Below the pieces are notes generated by a model that was not told where the DNA came from, searched no databases, and was given only the letters and a program-made list of their open reading frames with translations. From Astrocystis sublimbata (taxonomy: Eukaryota; Ascomycota; Sordariomycetes; Xylariales; Xylariaceae): a stretch of 64,000 bases of DNA. The stretch spans positions 1 through 64,000 of the forward strand of contig JAJNNY010000015.1 of the NCBI GenBank assembly GCA_022453515.1, in the 5' to 3' direction. This document shows, piece after piece, positions 35,401 to 48,591 of this stretch; the stretch's first letter is position 1; every line of letters starts with the position of its first letter. A program made the translations under genes and the position numbers.

Positions 35401-37744
35401 AACTATCCGTCGTGGTAAGGTGAGGGTAACATGAGGGTTTAAGGTCAACGCGTCTCAATTTCCAGCGTCATGGCATTGCACGGTGACCTTCATTTACCTG
35501 CGCCGTTGGTTGATCGAGTCGCGTCCGCTGCGGTTCAAGACCGGTGTTTTGGTAATCACTTCCTAGGCAATACAGCATGCAGCAGATGATGGCATGCAGC
35601 AGGGGGCCAGGAAAGATTAGGACAGGGGGTAAAAGAAGTGATGCCACAAATCTCGACATGCCTGGTGGGACGTAACGTTGGTGATATACAGGTACAGGCC
35701 ATTAAGTACACCCTATATTTACCTCGATCCAAATCTCAAAGGACCACACATAACATCGACCCAACGCAATATTGATATGTGTTCGGTGCTATCACTTCAG
35801 TGCGGAAACAGTCGAATGTTGTGACGACAGATTCAGACGACAATCTGGTTTTGGTCACACGCTCGGGGGCCAAACTCTCGGCGCAGTAGCATCTCGAGCG
35901 AAAGCACCCATTGCGTATATCTAGTGCTGAGTAAAGAGATAAAGCAAAAGGCGGTCTCCATCCACTGTTTGATCTGCAGAAATTGATGGGAAAGTAGGCA
36001 TGTCGAGCGGGCACGAGAGCGGGATACCATGTAAAAAGGCTAGCCTGAGACACCCATGACGATAGTCACAGATAGACAGACAAGCATGTCGCATACAAAA
36101 TCTAAGACCTCAGAGCGCCTTTACTCGTACAAGTACCGATGTTAGGTTGAAAAGGACCCTCAAACTACGTTGTCTAGGCTGCTGTAGAAGCAAGACTATC
36201 GAAGACACTGTGTGGATTTGTTGGATAAGGGGCCTTGAGTACCTACTTACACCACCACCATATCTATGTAGGTGCCTCGTTCCAATGTTTGGTAGGCTTT
36301 TACAATACGAGTACGCAGGTAACCAAAGTTTGCGACTCTTTTCCACAGATCTAGAAGTGACCTGGTGTGCCTGGTTTGCATGGCAATAACGACGGGCGTG
36401 CTTCAACAAAGTCCCCAAAGTCGCCTTTTGGCATTAACATGGGTTAGCTAGCTACTTTCGAGTCAGCAATCTAGAACAACAAGTGGCCCGAGTATGATAG
36501 ACACGATAGATGCTCGAGACTAGGCAACCTGGGAACTTCATCGGTTTGAACAGCACCTGAGCCCTTGGTCGTACACTAGTCTTTTGGTGTTTGGGGCCAG
36601 CTGCGTTCGTTACCATGCTGTCATGCACAGTACGGTACCTGCACCCAGGGCTGCAATGCAAAACATGTCGACAACACCGAGGAGGGCACTGAGGTCCTCG
36701 CCAGAGCGGGAGTGAGGGCAGAAGGATGGAGTGGTTCAGGGATGGACGGCCAATATTTCAGAGCTGTGGTCCAATGCTGGCTGGTAGGCCGGCTGCCAAT
36801 GCAACTCGAGCAGGGGGGCCCCGGACAGATGGCCGTCGCAACCCCGTCGCAACCACACTTCGTGATCCACCGATACTCCATGTGGCAAGTGCCAGCCTTG
36901 GAAATTCAGTCGAAAGTTGGCCCTTTACGGAGAAATGCATGTCGAGGGCGGGCTCCTGAGCGGGTCGCTAGACTGCTTCGGGCATGTGTACTCAACGTCA
37001 TGGCCGGAAACTGCCCATTGGATCGCCACACAGCTCGCCCGGGTAACAGATACGGGTTCTGTACGGGACCAGGCGAGAGGCGGGCGGGTTGGCGGGCCAG
37101 GTAATCGCGGGAACAACCTCGACCTGTGCGGAAACTATGACAGAGTGAAATGTTTAGCATCCCCTATGCCTGTCTAGCATGTCCGCCGCCCGCAGAGCTA
37201 ACCCAGTCAATGCATACTATCTCGACGACTATTCCCAAGTTTCGAACATACCGCATAAGTACCTGGTTAGTTTGGTTTGGGAATATCAGCACACATACGA
37301 TCTACTTGCTGCGCTTACCTGGGTGGATGGCTGGTTACATGGACTTGCATGGGAGAGCCAAGAAAAGCTTACCTTGTGTAATGCTATGTGTGCGAGACCC
37401 CTACCATGCGTGTAAGTAAGAGTTGACAACGTCCGAACTTTCTCTCTAAGTCTCGTCCCTACTAAGCAAAAGCCATCGAACGTTAAGTTAAGAACGGCAA
37501 ACGCCTTCAGCTGAATTTCGGAACGCAGGATGAGCCAAGACTCCTACCACGTGTTACAAGTCGCACTAGAGTGAACCAACCCGGCGCGTGCCTCAACAGC
37601 GCATTAGCAGCCACTTGCGGTAACTTCCTACGTAGAAAATCCCCGACTAATTAGTCTGTGCACACCTGCGTTGCCAGGCATCATATTCCAGCATCATCTT
37701 TCGCTTTATTTATCGCGCTTGCTATTTGTACTATTACAGATTGT
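32463..37744. other. Long gene-poor stretch, left part (5.3 kb)
   Basis: Many short ORFs on both strands but none with a recognisable motif, sustained coding pattern or spliceable partner. I looked for tRNA B-box motifs, 5S and other small RNAs and saw none. A CATATA microsatellite is at about 33555-33573. The region does not look strongly AT-rich or RIP-decayed, so it may hold regulatory DNA, long non-coding transcripts, or genes too fragmented to see. Confidence 0.5.
33555..33573. repeat. CATATA microsatellite
   Basis: Three tandem CATATA units inside a longer TA-rich run at 33545-33580. Confidence 0.85.
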
Positions 37745-38002
37745 ATGGAATCCTACCCGCCAATTGAAGAGGGTAAACTCATATTGACGTTGCGTGAGAA
37801 ACGAAAAGAAGAGGCTCGCGAAACTAGGTTATTAGTAAAGAAGGTATCACAATCCCCACAGACTGGAGATGATACGCCATCGTTGGGTGGTCCCATCTTC
37901 ACGATGAACCACAATGCTGAGATGGAGGAACGTATCAACATACTTCATGCAGATGCGTCTGATACAAGTGATGACGCAGGGCCGGCTTTGAAACCCAAGT
38001 GA
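37745..38002 (+). CDS. Small charged ORF, doubtful gene (85 aa)
   Basis: From ATG 37745 the ORF encodes MESYPPIEEGKLILTLREKR followed by a Lys/Glu-rich helix, then a Ser/Thr/Asp-rich end. The frame is open for about 29 codons further upstream without a Met, and TATTACAG just before the ATG could be a splice acceptor, so this may be the last exon of a larger gene. No motif is recognised. It is the only coding-looking ORF in the gene-poor stretch and could also be a transposon fragment. Confidence 0.3.
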   Translation: MESYPPIEEGKLILTLREKRKEEARETRLLVKKVSQSPQTGDDTPSLGGPIFTMNHNAEMEERINILHADASDTSDDAGPALKPK

Positions 38003-39952
38003 TTGTCTGTCCATCTCTCTTCTTCACTTGTTTCAATGCCATGTTCTGCAGATTGTGTGCTGGGAACCGGGATGTGAGCTGGGGCTAAGGGGGCAAGTGA
38101 GATGAATTCTGGGGTAAATTCAGCCGGACAGTTCTGTGTCCCCTTGCTGCATAAGTACCCATGTATGCTACGTATACTACAGTAAGTGATCCCGGCGGCA
38201 TCCTAGCAATGGTGGTAATGTTTTCGGAAATGCTGGGTTGAGCTGACCGACTTGGGTGAGGACTTGAAGGTTGACCTAACCCGCGGCTTACCTTAGGTAG
38301 ACTAGAGTATACACTTTCAGACGTCTGACACGGGGGTCTCTCTACTCAGGTCGGCTGCCCCTTGCAAGCACGCACTGCTCGTCCACCACTCACAACCATG
38401 CTGACTAACTCTTGCTCCCGTCTTGCGGCACACACGATTGCAGCCCAGCCAGACTCTACCACATCGCCCCCGAATGACAACTCAAAGTCAGCTCCCATAC
38501 GCGGAACTCTTCCGTATGCGGGTTGGGGTGACGCTGAAGATTCAGGCCCAGACTCTCTCTATTGATCTCGCTGATGGAGTAGCCTGGGTGCCTGGCACAG
38601 GGCAGATCCGGCTCATCAGCCCAAAAGTGATCTTGGATCGAAGGGGGAGAGACGCTTGGCAACCCTCTCCCCCACCCCGTCCGTCCTGACCAGTACTTTG
38701 TCCTTGAACAACGACTTGAGCTACTGTAGGTGTAGTAAGGTAGTGCGCACTAGGGTTGTGTAAGGTATGTGCTGCGTTGCCAATGTCCTTGTAGCCAACC
38801 AACCAGGATATGAGTATCGGCCTGCCGGTAGATCCCGCAGAACTGCTTCTATGGAGAAAGCTCAGGCCAGGACTCCTCAGGCTTTATGCCTCCTAAAACC
38901 TACTGTCCCCTACTAGCTACACCATAGGATCGACTGTCACACGATTGTTATCTCTCACTTGGGCTGCCACCTTCTTCTATGCGTATCATCGCTCGGCAGA
39001 CCGAGATACGCTGTTGGTAAATCATACGTTGTGGACTTCTCGTTTCTGATCATTACAACGCTGGCATCGCGAAGTATTTATCAAACCATCCTCCTTCTAC
39101 CTGGGGGTGGTAGAGGCATGGAAAAGACTCCTCCCGCCGTAGTCTAGGTAGTAACGAGGACAGACGTTGCGCCGATGACCATCACGCTCAACGAGCCCCG
39201 CTACGCCTACATTACAGTAACGATCCCGTCAGCAGATCTTCGACAGGCTTCTCCTAATAAGAGGGCGTGTAACAGCAGGGGAGCGATGCAAGATAGACAT
39301 CAGGAGCCCCACTGCATCTTCACTTTGACCACACAATTATCACTCGGGCCTGAACAGCCATCAACTTAGGGAAATACAATACCGGGCCTTCGGCCTATAA
39401 CCATGCCAGTGCGTTCAGCTATAGCAACTTCTGCCTATACATAATTCATTTCTCCCTCCCTGTCCCCTTCTCGCGCGTCCCTACCCCGTCCGATCTCCCA
39501 TTCGAAGCGCCCAGGGTGATCCGAGCCGCTGCAGAAGCCCAGGTCCCAACACCCCAATTATCTGGGGTGATCAACCCTGTTCATATCAAGCCTGTCCATT
39601 GGCCCACGGAATCTCTGAATGAGCAGTCGCTCTCTTCATTGTACCACGGATACCCTCTAAAGGCCGGTTGACTCTTCCCCATTTACCTGAGACTCGTCGA
39701 TTCTTTCGCGTCAAACTATTATACGATTCCGTCGGACAGATCAAGGTATCGATCTCCCATTGAATTCACCGTTTTACCACCTTTGCGCGATCTCCCATCA
39801 CCTTAAAAGCATCGTGGACTAGTACAGGAAGTTGACCGCGACTCTCGGAAGAGGAAAAATTGTATAACATACGCTAGAGCGCGGTCTAAGCCAGAAAACC
39901 TGCATTGGAAGCTCACATTTTCTGCTGTGTTCATGACCGACTGCGATCTCTA
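38003..39952. other. Gene-poor stretch, right part, including regulator promoter and leader
   Basis: No gene recognised. The last 600 bases before 39953 are pyrimidine-rich (CCCTCCCTGTCCCCTTCTC near 39454), as often found in long 5' regions of fungal regulator genes. Confidence 0.5.
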
Positions 39953-42457
39953 ATGAGTGGGTTCTATCAGTTATCCTCATCTTCGATGGTGGAGATGGGG
40001 ATATCGCCGAACACAAGTCTTCAGGATCTTGACGATGCGCGCTACCAACCTCAGCAATCCTCGCAGATGGGGAGCCATTCAGGGCCCCTAACAAACCAGT
40101 ATCAGAGCTTAGGCTACTATACCGGCTTTCCCGATCCCATCATGTTTCAAGAGCCCAAGTCTCAGAACAACAGGAGCAAGAAGAAGTCGTCCGCTGGGTT
40201 AGATCATGTCAAGCACCGGAGGACGCGGTCGGGGTGCTATACCTGCAGAAGCAGGCGAGTCAAAGTAAGGAAATTTCCGCGACACTTCGGCAGGCCAGGG
40301 CACTAACGCAGTTGCAGTGTGACGAAAAACACCCTATTTGTGATCGTAAGGAATTAGCCACAGACGGTACGCTTAGCTACAACTAATTAACTCTTGTCAG
40401 GGTGTCGCAAAGGAAAGAGGGAGTGCGTGTACCCCGATCCGCCCACAACGAAGGGGTCTACGAGTAGTAGTACGTCGAAAGACACGGCGACCACCAGCCA
40501 AGAGGCAAGCCCAGACTCTTCATTGGATGATGCGGATGACCTGGAAAGGGAGTCGAAGCTCGAGTCGATCCCAGACGAAGATGAACCCGAGTACTCCCAT
40601 CAGCACCCGCACCCAGCATCGGGGATTCGCCGCGCATCGTCGATTCCAGTCCTCATCTCGCCAAGGATAGGTATCCGACAAAACTCCGAGACGCCCTCCT
40701 TTGATGGCACCAAGAGCGCGTCTCCGGCCATCTCTGTGGCGACCTCGGCGAGTTTCTCCACCACCATCCAAACCTCAGATACGGCGCTACAGCCGGGTAC
40801 GAACCCGAGTTGGTCCCATCTCAACAAGGACTTGCAGTATTACCTCGGTTATTTCTGCGACAACATCGACCACTTCAACTACGGCACGCCGAACGACCCG
40901 GATGGGTTCTTCAAGTCGATCCTACCCTCACTCGCCGTGCGCGAAGGAAACGATGCGCTGTTGTATGCCGTGGTCGGGTTCGCGGCTTACCACTCCACAC
41001 TTCGGAAACCAAACGGCAAAGTCGAGGATTTCCTCGGATATTACAACAAGAGCGTCACCATGCTTTTAAGCAGTCTGAAACGTGGAGACAGGCAGAACCT
41101 ATCAAGCCTATTAACAATACTCCAGCTTGCTACAATAGAGGTGTGTGCCGAAGATCCGAATCGATTTCCAAACTCTACTAACGCAAGTCAAGGAATACCT
41201 TGGCGACTGGGTAAATCTGTCTGGGCATCAAAAGGCGGCAATGCAAATATTGACGCAGATATTCACACCGGAAAGCATCATGCAATCATCCATCAGCGCG
41301 GTATTAACGTGGTACATCAGATTTGATGTTTTCGTTGCCATGATGGGAGGGTTCGAGACCGCATTACCGAGAGAATGGTTCGTGGCCGCAGTGGAAGGGA
41401 GCAAAAAGAGGGTTCAAGACAATCCGGACAACGTGGCATGGAGGACCGAGGTGCAAGCTACGAGCCTGCGCTTGATATCGATGGACATGTCGCTTCTCTA
41501 CGCGAAGAGCAGCCGCGGGGAGCTCCCAGCCGAGGCCTACGACGACGAGTACGACGACCTCTCAGATCGCCTGTCGCAATGGCGACACGATCTCGACCCC
41601 GTCATCCAAGACCCGAACTACCTCGTAAGCGACTTCGCGTACAAGCAAGCCCTGACGGACGACGACATCGTGGATCCCTACAAGCCGGGCTTCCTCTACC
41701 GACACCCCTTTTTCTCCACGACCATACTTCTGTTAGAGTGGCACTCGATCATCATCATGCACAAGAGCCGCACGGAGGGATATGCGCTGCAGCAGGAACC
41801 GTCCCCGGAGCTGAGGCAGCTCGCCATCTCGGCTTGCGAAATCTATGAAATGGTACGGCTCTGGCCTGAAACGCCCACCGGGGCAACCATAACAGTCCAG
41901 GCCTGTCTTGCCATTTCGTGCCTATTCATTCCCCGGAACCAAAAGTACCACATGTGGATGAGGCGAAGATACGCGGGTCTAGAGTCGTCAGGGTGAGTTC
42001 ACCTTACCCCTTTTTTCCTTCTATTCGGATGTAGATTCTTTGGTTCCCAGTCGGTAGTTGCGAGAAAATGATCTCTTGAGTCCGACTTAAATTTTGTCTT
42101 GGCGAAAAGGCCCCAAAGAAGCAGTTGGGCAAAAAATAACTAAAATCTAATCGCGTTAGATACGTATTCCCCCAAACGATGCGCGCCCGTATGGCCGAAC
42201 TATTCCGCGACCCGCTCTGCAGCCAATGGTGGCTGCCCAACGACGAAGGCCTATCCCCCGTCCTGCGCAGCATACGCGCCTTCGCCGACGCGCGCAACGG
42301 CAACCCCATGACGCCGCAGACGGAAGACATCCGGGAGATAAGCGCGATCTTCTCCAACATGCGCATCGACAGCGAAGACAGCCCGAGCCCGCGCGACCGC
42401 CTCGGCAGCCTTTCCGGCGCGAGGAATAAAGGCAAGATTGTGCCAGGCAGAAGCTGA
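39953..42457 (+). CDS. Zn2Cys6 fungal transcription factor
   Basis: Five exons (39953-40264, 40318-40345, 40401-41140, 41193-41992, 42160-42457) give 725 residues with consistent phases. The binuclear cluster is split over three exons: C95-x2-C98-x6-C105-x6-C112-x2-C115-x6-C122, the exact consensus spacing, preceded by KHRRTRSGCYTC. A Ser/Thr/Asp-rich linker follows. The rest is a fungal-type activator middle domain with LNKDLQYYLGYFCDNIDHFN, ALLYAVVGFAAYHS, YNKSVTMLL and LLTILQLATIE. The C-terminal exon has LFRDPLCSQWWLPNDEGL. No metabolic gene cluster is next to it, so its targets cannot be inferred. The start at 39953 is the first Met after a stop-closed leader. Confidence 0.92.
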
Positions 42458-44570
42458 CCCGATCCGGCATAAAACGTGACCGGGGTGAAGATCAGATGAG
42501 ATAAAGATGGGATGAAAAGATGAGATGACACAATGAACGGTCGATCATCCCCCGCTGAGGGGAAGCGCTACCGGGGGAGGGGGTCCTCGCTCGGTCAGCC
42601 TTATATACTTTTCGTATATATATATTCTCATCATTAATGGGAGGAGTTTCTATGTATAACAGCATCATCTCCTGGGGGTAATAAACCTGGCGACTTCTCC
42701 TCCTCTCGGTGAGGCCGTTCGAGAAGCGCAGCGTCAAACGGTGTTTTGAAAGGGTTAATTACTTTTATTCTAATACGAACGACGAAGTCCCACGGGGGCA
42801 GGCAGTCCAGTCAAAAAGTCTTACTTACTTACCAAACCGAGCGACCAGGGTGTGAAACGTGACGTGCAGTAAACGGCGGGAAAACGGCAGGCAGCGGCCA
42901 CGGGCTCGGCCTGGGACCGAGCCGTCATGTAGCATCCATATATATTAGATGCAGGACGGGCCTGGGGTCTGGGATCTGTGCCCTTGTTGCCGAACCTGGA
43001 GTCGCCTGCCTTGCCTTGCCTGGCTGTTGTTCGCTTCCGTTGCCGTCGGATCTGTGCCGGGCGTAACGTCAGATGGAAATCGATCGAGGGATGCTTGTCT
43101 GTGTCTGTACCGTACATCACACGATCTAAGTCCCAGGGCGACGTATCACATCCACTTCCCACCTACCTGCCCTGCATGCTTCGCTTGTTCGTCTGAACCA
43201 CCACCCGGGTCACCATACAGGCCTGGTCTCTGGCCCCGTCACATGTATGCAGCAAGACGAACATGTGGAGGGGAGATACCTAGCAAGTGATGTTCACAGG
43301 GGTTTTCGTCCGAGCAGGCCCCCGTCAACACATTCACCATGCAGGAAACCGTTGGAGGAGGTAACTAACTAGCTGTGAATAGAGTACAGTACAATAGAAC
43401 AAGTGAACTCTCCATACCGACCTACCCGGCCTTCTCCTTTCATACAAAACTCGCCTACGAAGAAGCACCTCGATGATTTGAGCTGAGTGGAGTATCATGA
43501 GTTTCGTCTGAGACATTACCCGGCCGAGGCCACAGCCACAATAGCCCCTGCCCTGCCATGATGCATACGCGACTTCGCTTAGCTGCAAGCTTGGAATCCC
43601 GTTGTTAGATATCGCCTAGGCTATCTCCCAAGATCTTTCCGAGTGTAATGATCCTCGTTGTCGTTAAGTGAAGTCTTATAACGGCATGGTATGCTGCGGA
43701 TGGCGTTGGTCCCAGCCTTTTACGATCTCCGGACTTCGGCCATAAGCTAATCTGCGAGCAACCTAAAACCTAAATCGCTTGGTTTGGAACTTTACATAGT
43801 AAGTCACGGCAGAAAGACTTGTTCGATCGAAGTGCACATGTTCCTGTTTATTCTTCAACAGCATATCATCTATATGCAGACTCCAGAGCAAGCACCCTTC
43901 AACACCCCACGTCTGCGAAAACTTGGTATAGACACATACATACATACATCCCTATCTCTCTATGACCGTCCCAGCCCCCCAGCAAACAGCGGCATATCAT
44001 GATCATAAAAATGACTCCCTGTACGCAGGTAGTCAAACATCGCCCTAAAAGGCCCTTCCATCTCTAATAAGTGGGTATCATGTCGCTGTCGCTGTCAAAT
44101 CAAGCTTCCAAAAATGCCAATACCAATCAACAATGATCAGAAGCGTGGGTGAGTTTCCAATCACCGACTTTCACCATCCGAAACCTGTTTCCGAATGTCT
44201 GAATCCAAAACTCCTAAAGCAAAACCAACACCACTTTTTCATTATCTCAGTGAATACCAGGAGACATCTATGTGGTTGTGCCCCATAACCTGGAAACGAA
44301 GTGCCGTGAATGGGTTCATCCGTCAGTCTAAAGGGACTGTTGTTGGACGTCCTTGACTCCGATAACCATGCAGACCAGACCATTGTACCCCCACGGCTTT
44401 TCCCAAAAGGGCTGAAAGTGAAGGCCAAAAACACCTAAAAGTGTTGCCCAAGTCTATATGCACTGATAACCCGCAAGTGCCAGCCGCCGAGTTTTTTCCG
44501 AATCTAATAATACGTTGTCTCGTCTCTGAAGCGTCAAGCTTTCTTTGGGCATTATCATTACCCACCTCTT
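42458..44570. other. Convergent intergenic region, no recognisable gene (2.1 kb)
   Basis: Between the ends of the Zn2Cys6 gene and the hybrid kinase gene. Only short, motif-free ORFs; an ATAC repeat lies at about 43934-43951. Confidence 0.6.
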
Positions 44571-47500
44571 TCATCGGTCGAAAAGAATCCTTTGCAAAAC
44601 CTTGAGCCGAACCGGTTTGATCAAATATTCCGTAACGCCAGCGTCCATAGCCTCCTGGCGCGTTTCGTCGTCGCCAACACCCGTGATCGCAACGATATGC
44701 GACTTCCTATTGGTCTGATTTTGATTCATTTGCTTCTGCTCGTACTCCCTTATCTCTCTTGTCGCCTCGAGCCCGTTCATGATGGGCATCTGCAGGTCCA
44801 TCAACACAACGTCGAACGGCGCGCCATCCTTCGACGCCTCCTTGAACTTGTTCACCGCCTCGAGACCGTTGATCGCTTCGGCATGAAAGAGCTTAAATTT
44901 CTTCACAAAGGTGGTCAAAAGCTTCAGGTTGATAGCGTTGTCGTCGACGAGGAGAACGCGGGGTTGGGGCCCCATCGTCGTGTTTTCAGGCGACTGAACT
45001 TCAATAATTGGAGGCGGCTGCGCATCATGGGACTTGACGTGAGAAGGAAGTTCAATCTCGGCAGCAGCAGTTGTAGGCGGTGGCATTTGCGAAGAAGAAT
45101 TTTGCAGGTTGTCGCCCTTTGACGTCGTCGTATCGTCTCCTTCAGACTTCCATTTCAAGCGCTCGAGTGGCGGCCGATATCTGGCGGTGACTGGGTCGTA
45201 AACGACCATGGAGGAATCCCGGGTGATTCCCGTCGGCCGCTTCTGGGCCTCCGGATTCGGCAAGGACGGAGATGGGAGCGCCGCTTGAGACCTGATAGAA
45301 TCTGATTCCTTCTGATCCACCTCCTTAACGCGTTGGAGGCATTGTATCAAAACCCTCGCTAGCTTCTGCACCCCGACGGGTTGGCTGATAACCTCAATGA
45401 CCTTACCGAGAGCGGTCAACTCTTTGATACCGGCCGCTTGCAAAGCTGCTGCTTCAAATGCGTTTGTGCTTATAATGAGCAGCGCCGAGTTTACGCCAGG
45501 GAGTCCCAATTCCTGTCGTTTGAATGACTTTTCTACCAGGTGCTCGATCGGTGGTGGCTCGGCATAGACGTAGATGGCCACATCCGAATCAGGATTGACA
45601 TTTTGGCTCTGAATTACCTCCATGCCAAACCACTCTTGGAACATGGCGCTGACAGAAGACTCAAGCTTTGAGAGTTGGGGATTTCTTAAAGATGGATCTG
45701 AAAAGCCGGGATACAGAATGCAGACCTTTTTACCGGTGGCAAGGTCTAAAGCATTGTCTAGATCCTGGTGTTCGTACCCATCTATTGGAGGGGGTGCAAC
45801 TTCCATCGGCAGGGTGATGGAGACATTCGTTCCCACGTCTTTCTCGCTGGCGATTGTGATCTTCCCGTGCAAATTCGACACTATTTGGGAAGTGATGTTA
45901 AGGCCTAGCCCTGTTCCAGCAGAGAAGGAATTCTCCTGCGAGAACGGTTTAAAAACGTGATTGGCAAGGAATTCGTCCGACATGCCAATGCCGGTATCTT
46001 CGACGACGAGCTCGACGTCGACTTTGGAGGATGTGATTTGCTTGGGGCGTAGCGAGATTTCGATGAAGCCTGATGTGCAATACTTGATTGCATTCCCCAC
46101 CACGTTCATGATGACACGTCGGAGCGCTCCTGTCTGCCCCTGGAAGAACCAAGAGGTTTTCTCTATATTAAGTATCAGCAAGACTTTGCCCGTGAACTTG
46201 GCACTGCCTTGGTGGATCTGTTCGTCCAAAGGTGTTTCGTCGTCGAGGCTCATCGATGCGATCTGCTCTATTTCTCGGTCGTGCGAGTCGCGCTGTCGTA
46301 TCTTCATCTTGCGAAATGTCTGACCAGCGAAGACCGCCTCGACAACTTCCTCTAGGAGTATGCCAAGGTCGAAAGTGGTTAACGCGGAAGACTCCTCGCA
46401 AGTTGTTCCAACATCCCGCAACCTCTTTTCCCTTTTTGATGAAGAGGCCCATTTCAGATTATTGATTTTCGCATAATCAAGCAAGTGGTCGATGGTGTCC
46501 AATAGCGTCTTACCGCAAGTCTCTATCGCACCTACTAGGCTCGCTTGATAGGCCGACGTGAGAGTGCCCTCAAGAAACTCTAAATTGCCTAGGAGTCCGT
46601 GGAGTGGAGATCGTAAATCGTGAGATATGGAAGCAATAAATGTCGTTTTAGCAACGTTCGTGTTTAAAACGTCCATGCTTGCAACCTCGCTCATCATGCA
46701 CGACCCAAACGTCTTCAGATAAGGCAGCACGTCATCAACATCCCCCATCTTATAATCGTTGCCCCAGATGAAGCCTGCTGCACACCATTGACCTTGTAAA
46801 TAGTTGAAAAGAGGAAGGAATATCAACCACTTAGCGTCCGGGATGTGTTTGAGTACTTCTTGGGGAAGCGAAAGGGATGTTGAGTCCTTGAGTTCCTGTA
46901 CTTTCGTGAATGTGTCTGAGGTATGTGTTGGCCCCCCGCCAGTGATGACCTATATAATACACAAGGTTAGAGTCAGTCATATCCAATTGCAGTGAAAAAA
47001 TTGCTCCATGGAGCATCAGTTGGCAAATAGTACGGGGGCAGCATAGCCTCCAAAGCCAATTGGTACCCCCGAGTCGTGCCTAAAAAGGAAATAGGAGATT
47101 GCGGCGATTTACCTCATCAAAAGTCATCTCATTGTCTTCTATGATATGTCCCTTGTTGAGGTGGAAGCACTTCCCAAAAGGATACCGTACTATGCAGTTT
47201 CTGAGACCCCTGCGTTTTATGATACCACTAGCGAGAAGGTGTTCATCGCTATTGTCGTCGGCAAGAGATAAGCTGAGTACATCAGCCATAGCATCCAGAC
47301 TATCTCCAAACGCCGAGTCGAAAAGGTCACCGGCCTCTCCGAGATCGGATTTGGAACCTGGCGTGTGGTCACCGTTGTTCGACCCTTCGCTCGCGGCTGA
47401 TGGAGGCTCGCCATTCGCGGTTGGCCAGGAGTCATGACTGTTCAAGGGTGCAAATTCAGCCGTCGTCTGTCCGTGGAATAGACCCGATGCAGCGTCTACA

Positions 47501-48591
47501 AACAGACATCCTGTCGCTTTGGCTTGGTCGCAGAGCAGCTGCGAAGCATGGGCGAAAATCTTCCGAACATTCTTCTTGTAAGGACCGGGTACCTCCTCTG
47601 AAGTTGACGTAGCATCTTTGGGGGCACCGTTCTTGGAGTTGCTGCCTTGTTTTGACGATATCCGAGACGGTGGATAAGTGCTACTCGCATTGGAAGATTT
47701 GGAAGAGGGGCGGAAGGGATCAGCGAATTCCGAACGTCCCGGGGGTGGCATGATTTGCGAATCTGCCGCCGTCGACTCTTTTGTTTCTGAAGACTGTGCT
47801 GGTTTTGTTTCCCGAGTGGACGAGTCGTTATTACCTATTTTATACTTGTATTCGGACAGATCTTCCAGGAAGTAGGAGACACCCCTTATGAAGTCCCTAT
47901 CTGATATGCGGGCCACGGAGCCCATGACTCTTTCGAGGTGAGCTGCGATGATTTGAGACACGTCCCTCATGAATAGCAATTGATCATAAGTTAGGCCCTC
48001 AGGTCGTGGCCGAGTGTCCGAAACAGCATATACGCCAATGGAGTGGCCCATTTTGGTGACGATAGGGACACCTGCATAGAATCTGACGCCTAAGTCCGAA
48101 GTGACGTAAGGGCGGGTCTTGAAGCGGTCGTCCAGCAAGGTGTCGTTGACAACGAAGGCAGAGACCTCAACATCTCGACCTTCTGCGTCTTGAGCGATGG
48201 TAATTGCGCCCAAAGTGTGCTCGTCCATGGCATCTCTGCGAGGGATCGAGACATTGCCCAGCCAGATGTGATCACCTGGGGCATGGCGGGTCTCATCTAC
48301 GAGCGAAAGCGTCTGAGTAGCTTCGGCCAGGATAATCTGGGTTTGCGTCTCTATCAAGGACACCATGCCACGCTTCACGTTCAGCCTCAGGGCGGCGAGT
48401 TGGGCGAAAGCCGTCAATGTGGCGTCAGGAGAGCAGCGCGGGCGTTGGTCCTCATCAGGACGCGGCGGGGTATCAACCGGTACATCTTGCAGCTCTTTGA
48501 AGTCGAGCCAGGGCTGGTAATACCTGTTGAGATCGCGCTGCCGGGCTAGCTCCATGCTGGAGCCGGAGCCACGCCTCGACGAGACGCTCAT
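44571..48591 (-). CDS. GAF-domain hybrid histidine kinase
   Basis: Two exons (47113-48591 and 44571-46949) give 1285 residues, phase 0 at the intron. The N-terminal half has a GAF domain (about residues 55-235; KRGMVSLIETQTQIILAEAT, VRFYAGVPIVTKMGHSIGVY), then a Ser/Asn-rich linker. The kinase core has the H-box ASISHDLRSPLHG with phosphorylated H603, N-box NVVGNAIKYC, G1 VEDTGIGMSD and G2 GTGLGLNI. A C-terminal receiver domain has VLLVDDN, phospho-acceptor D1211 in VLMDLQMP and K1271 in LIKPV. It should pass phosphate from H603 to D1211, then to a YPD1-type phosphotransfer protein. No membrane segment, so probably cytosolic. The signal bound by the GAF domain is unknown. Confidence 0.95.
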
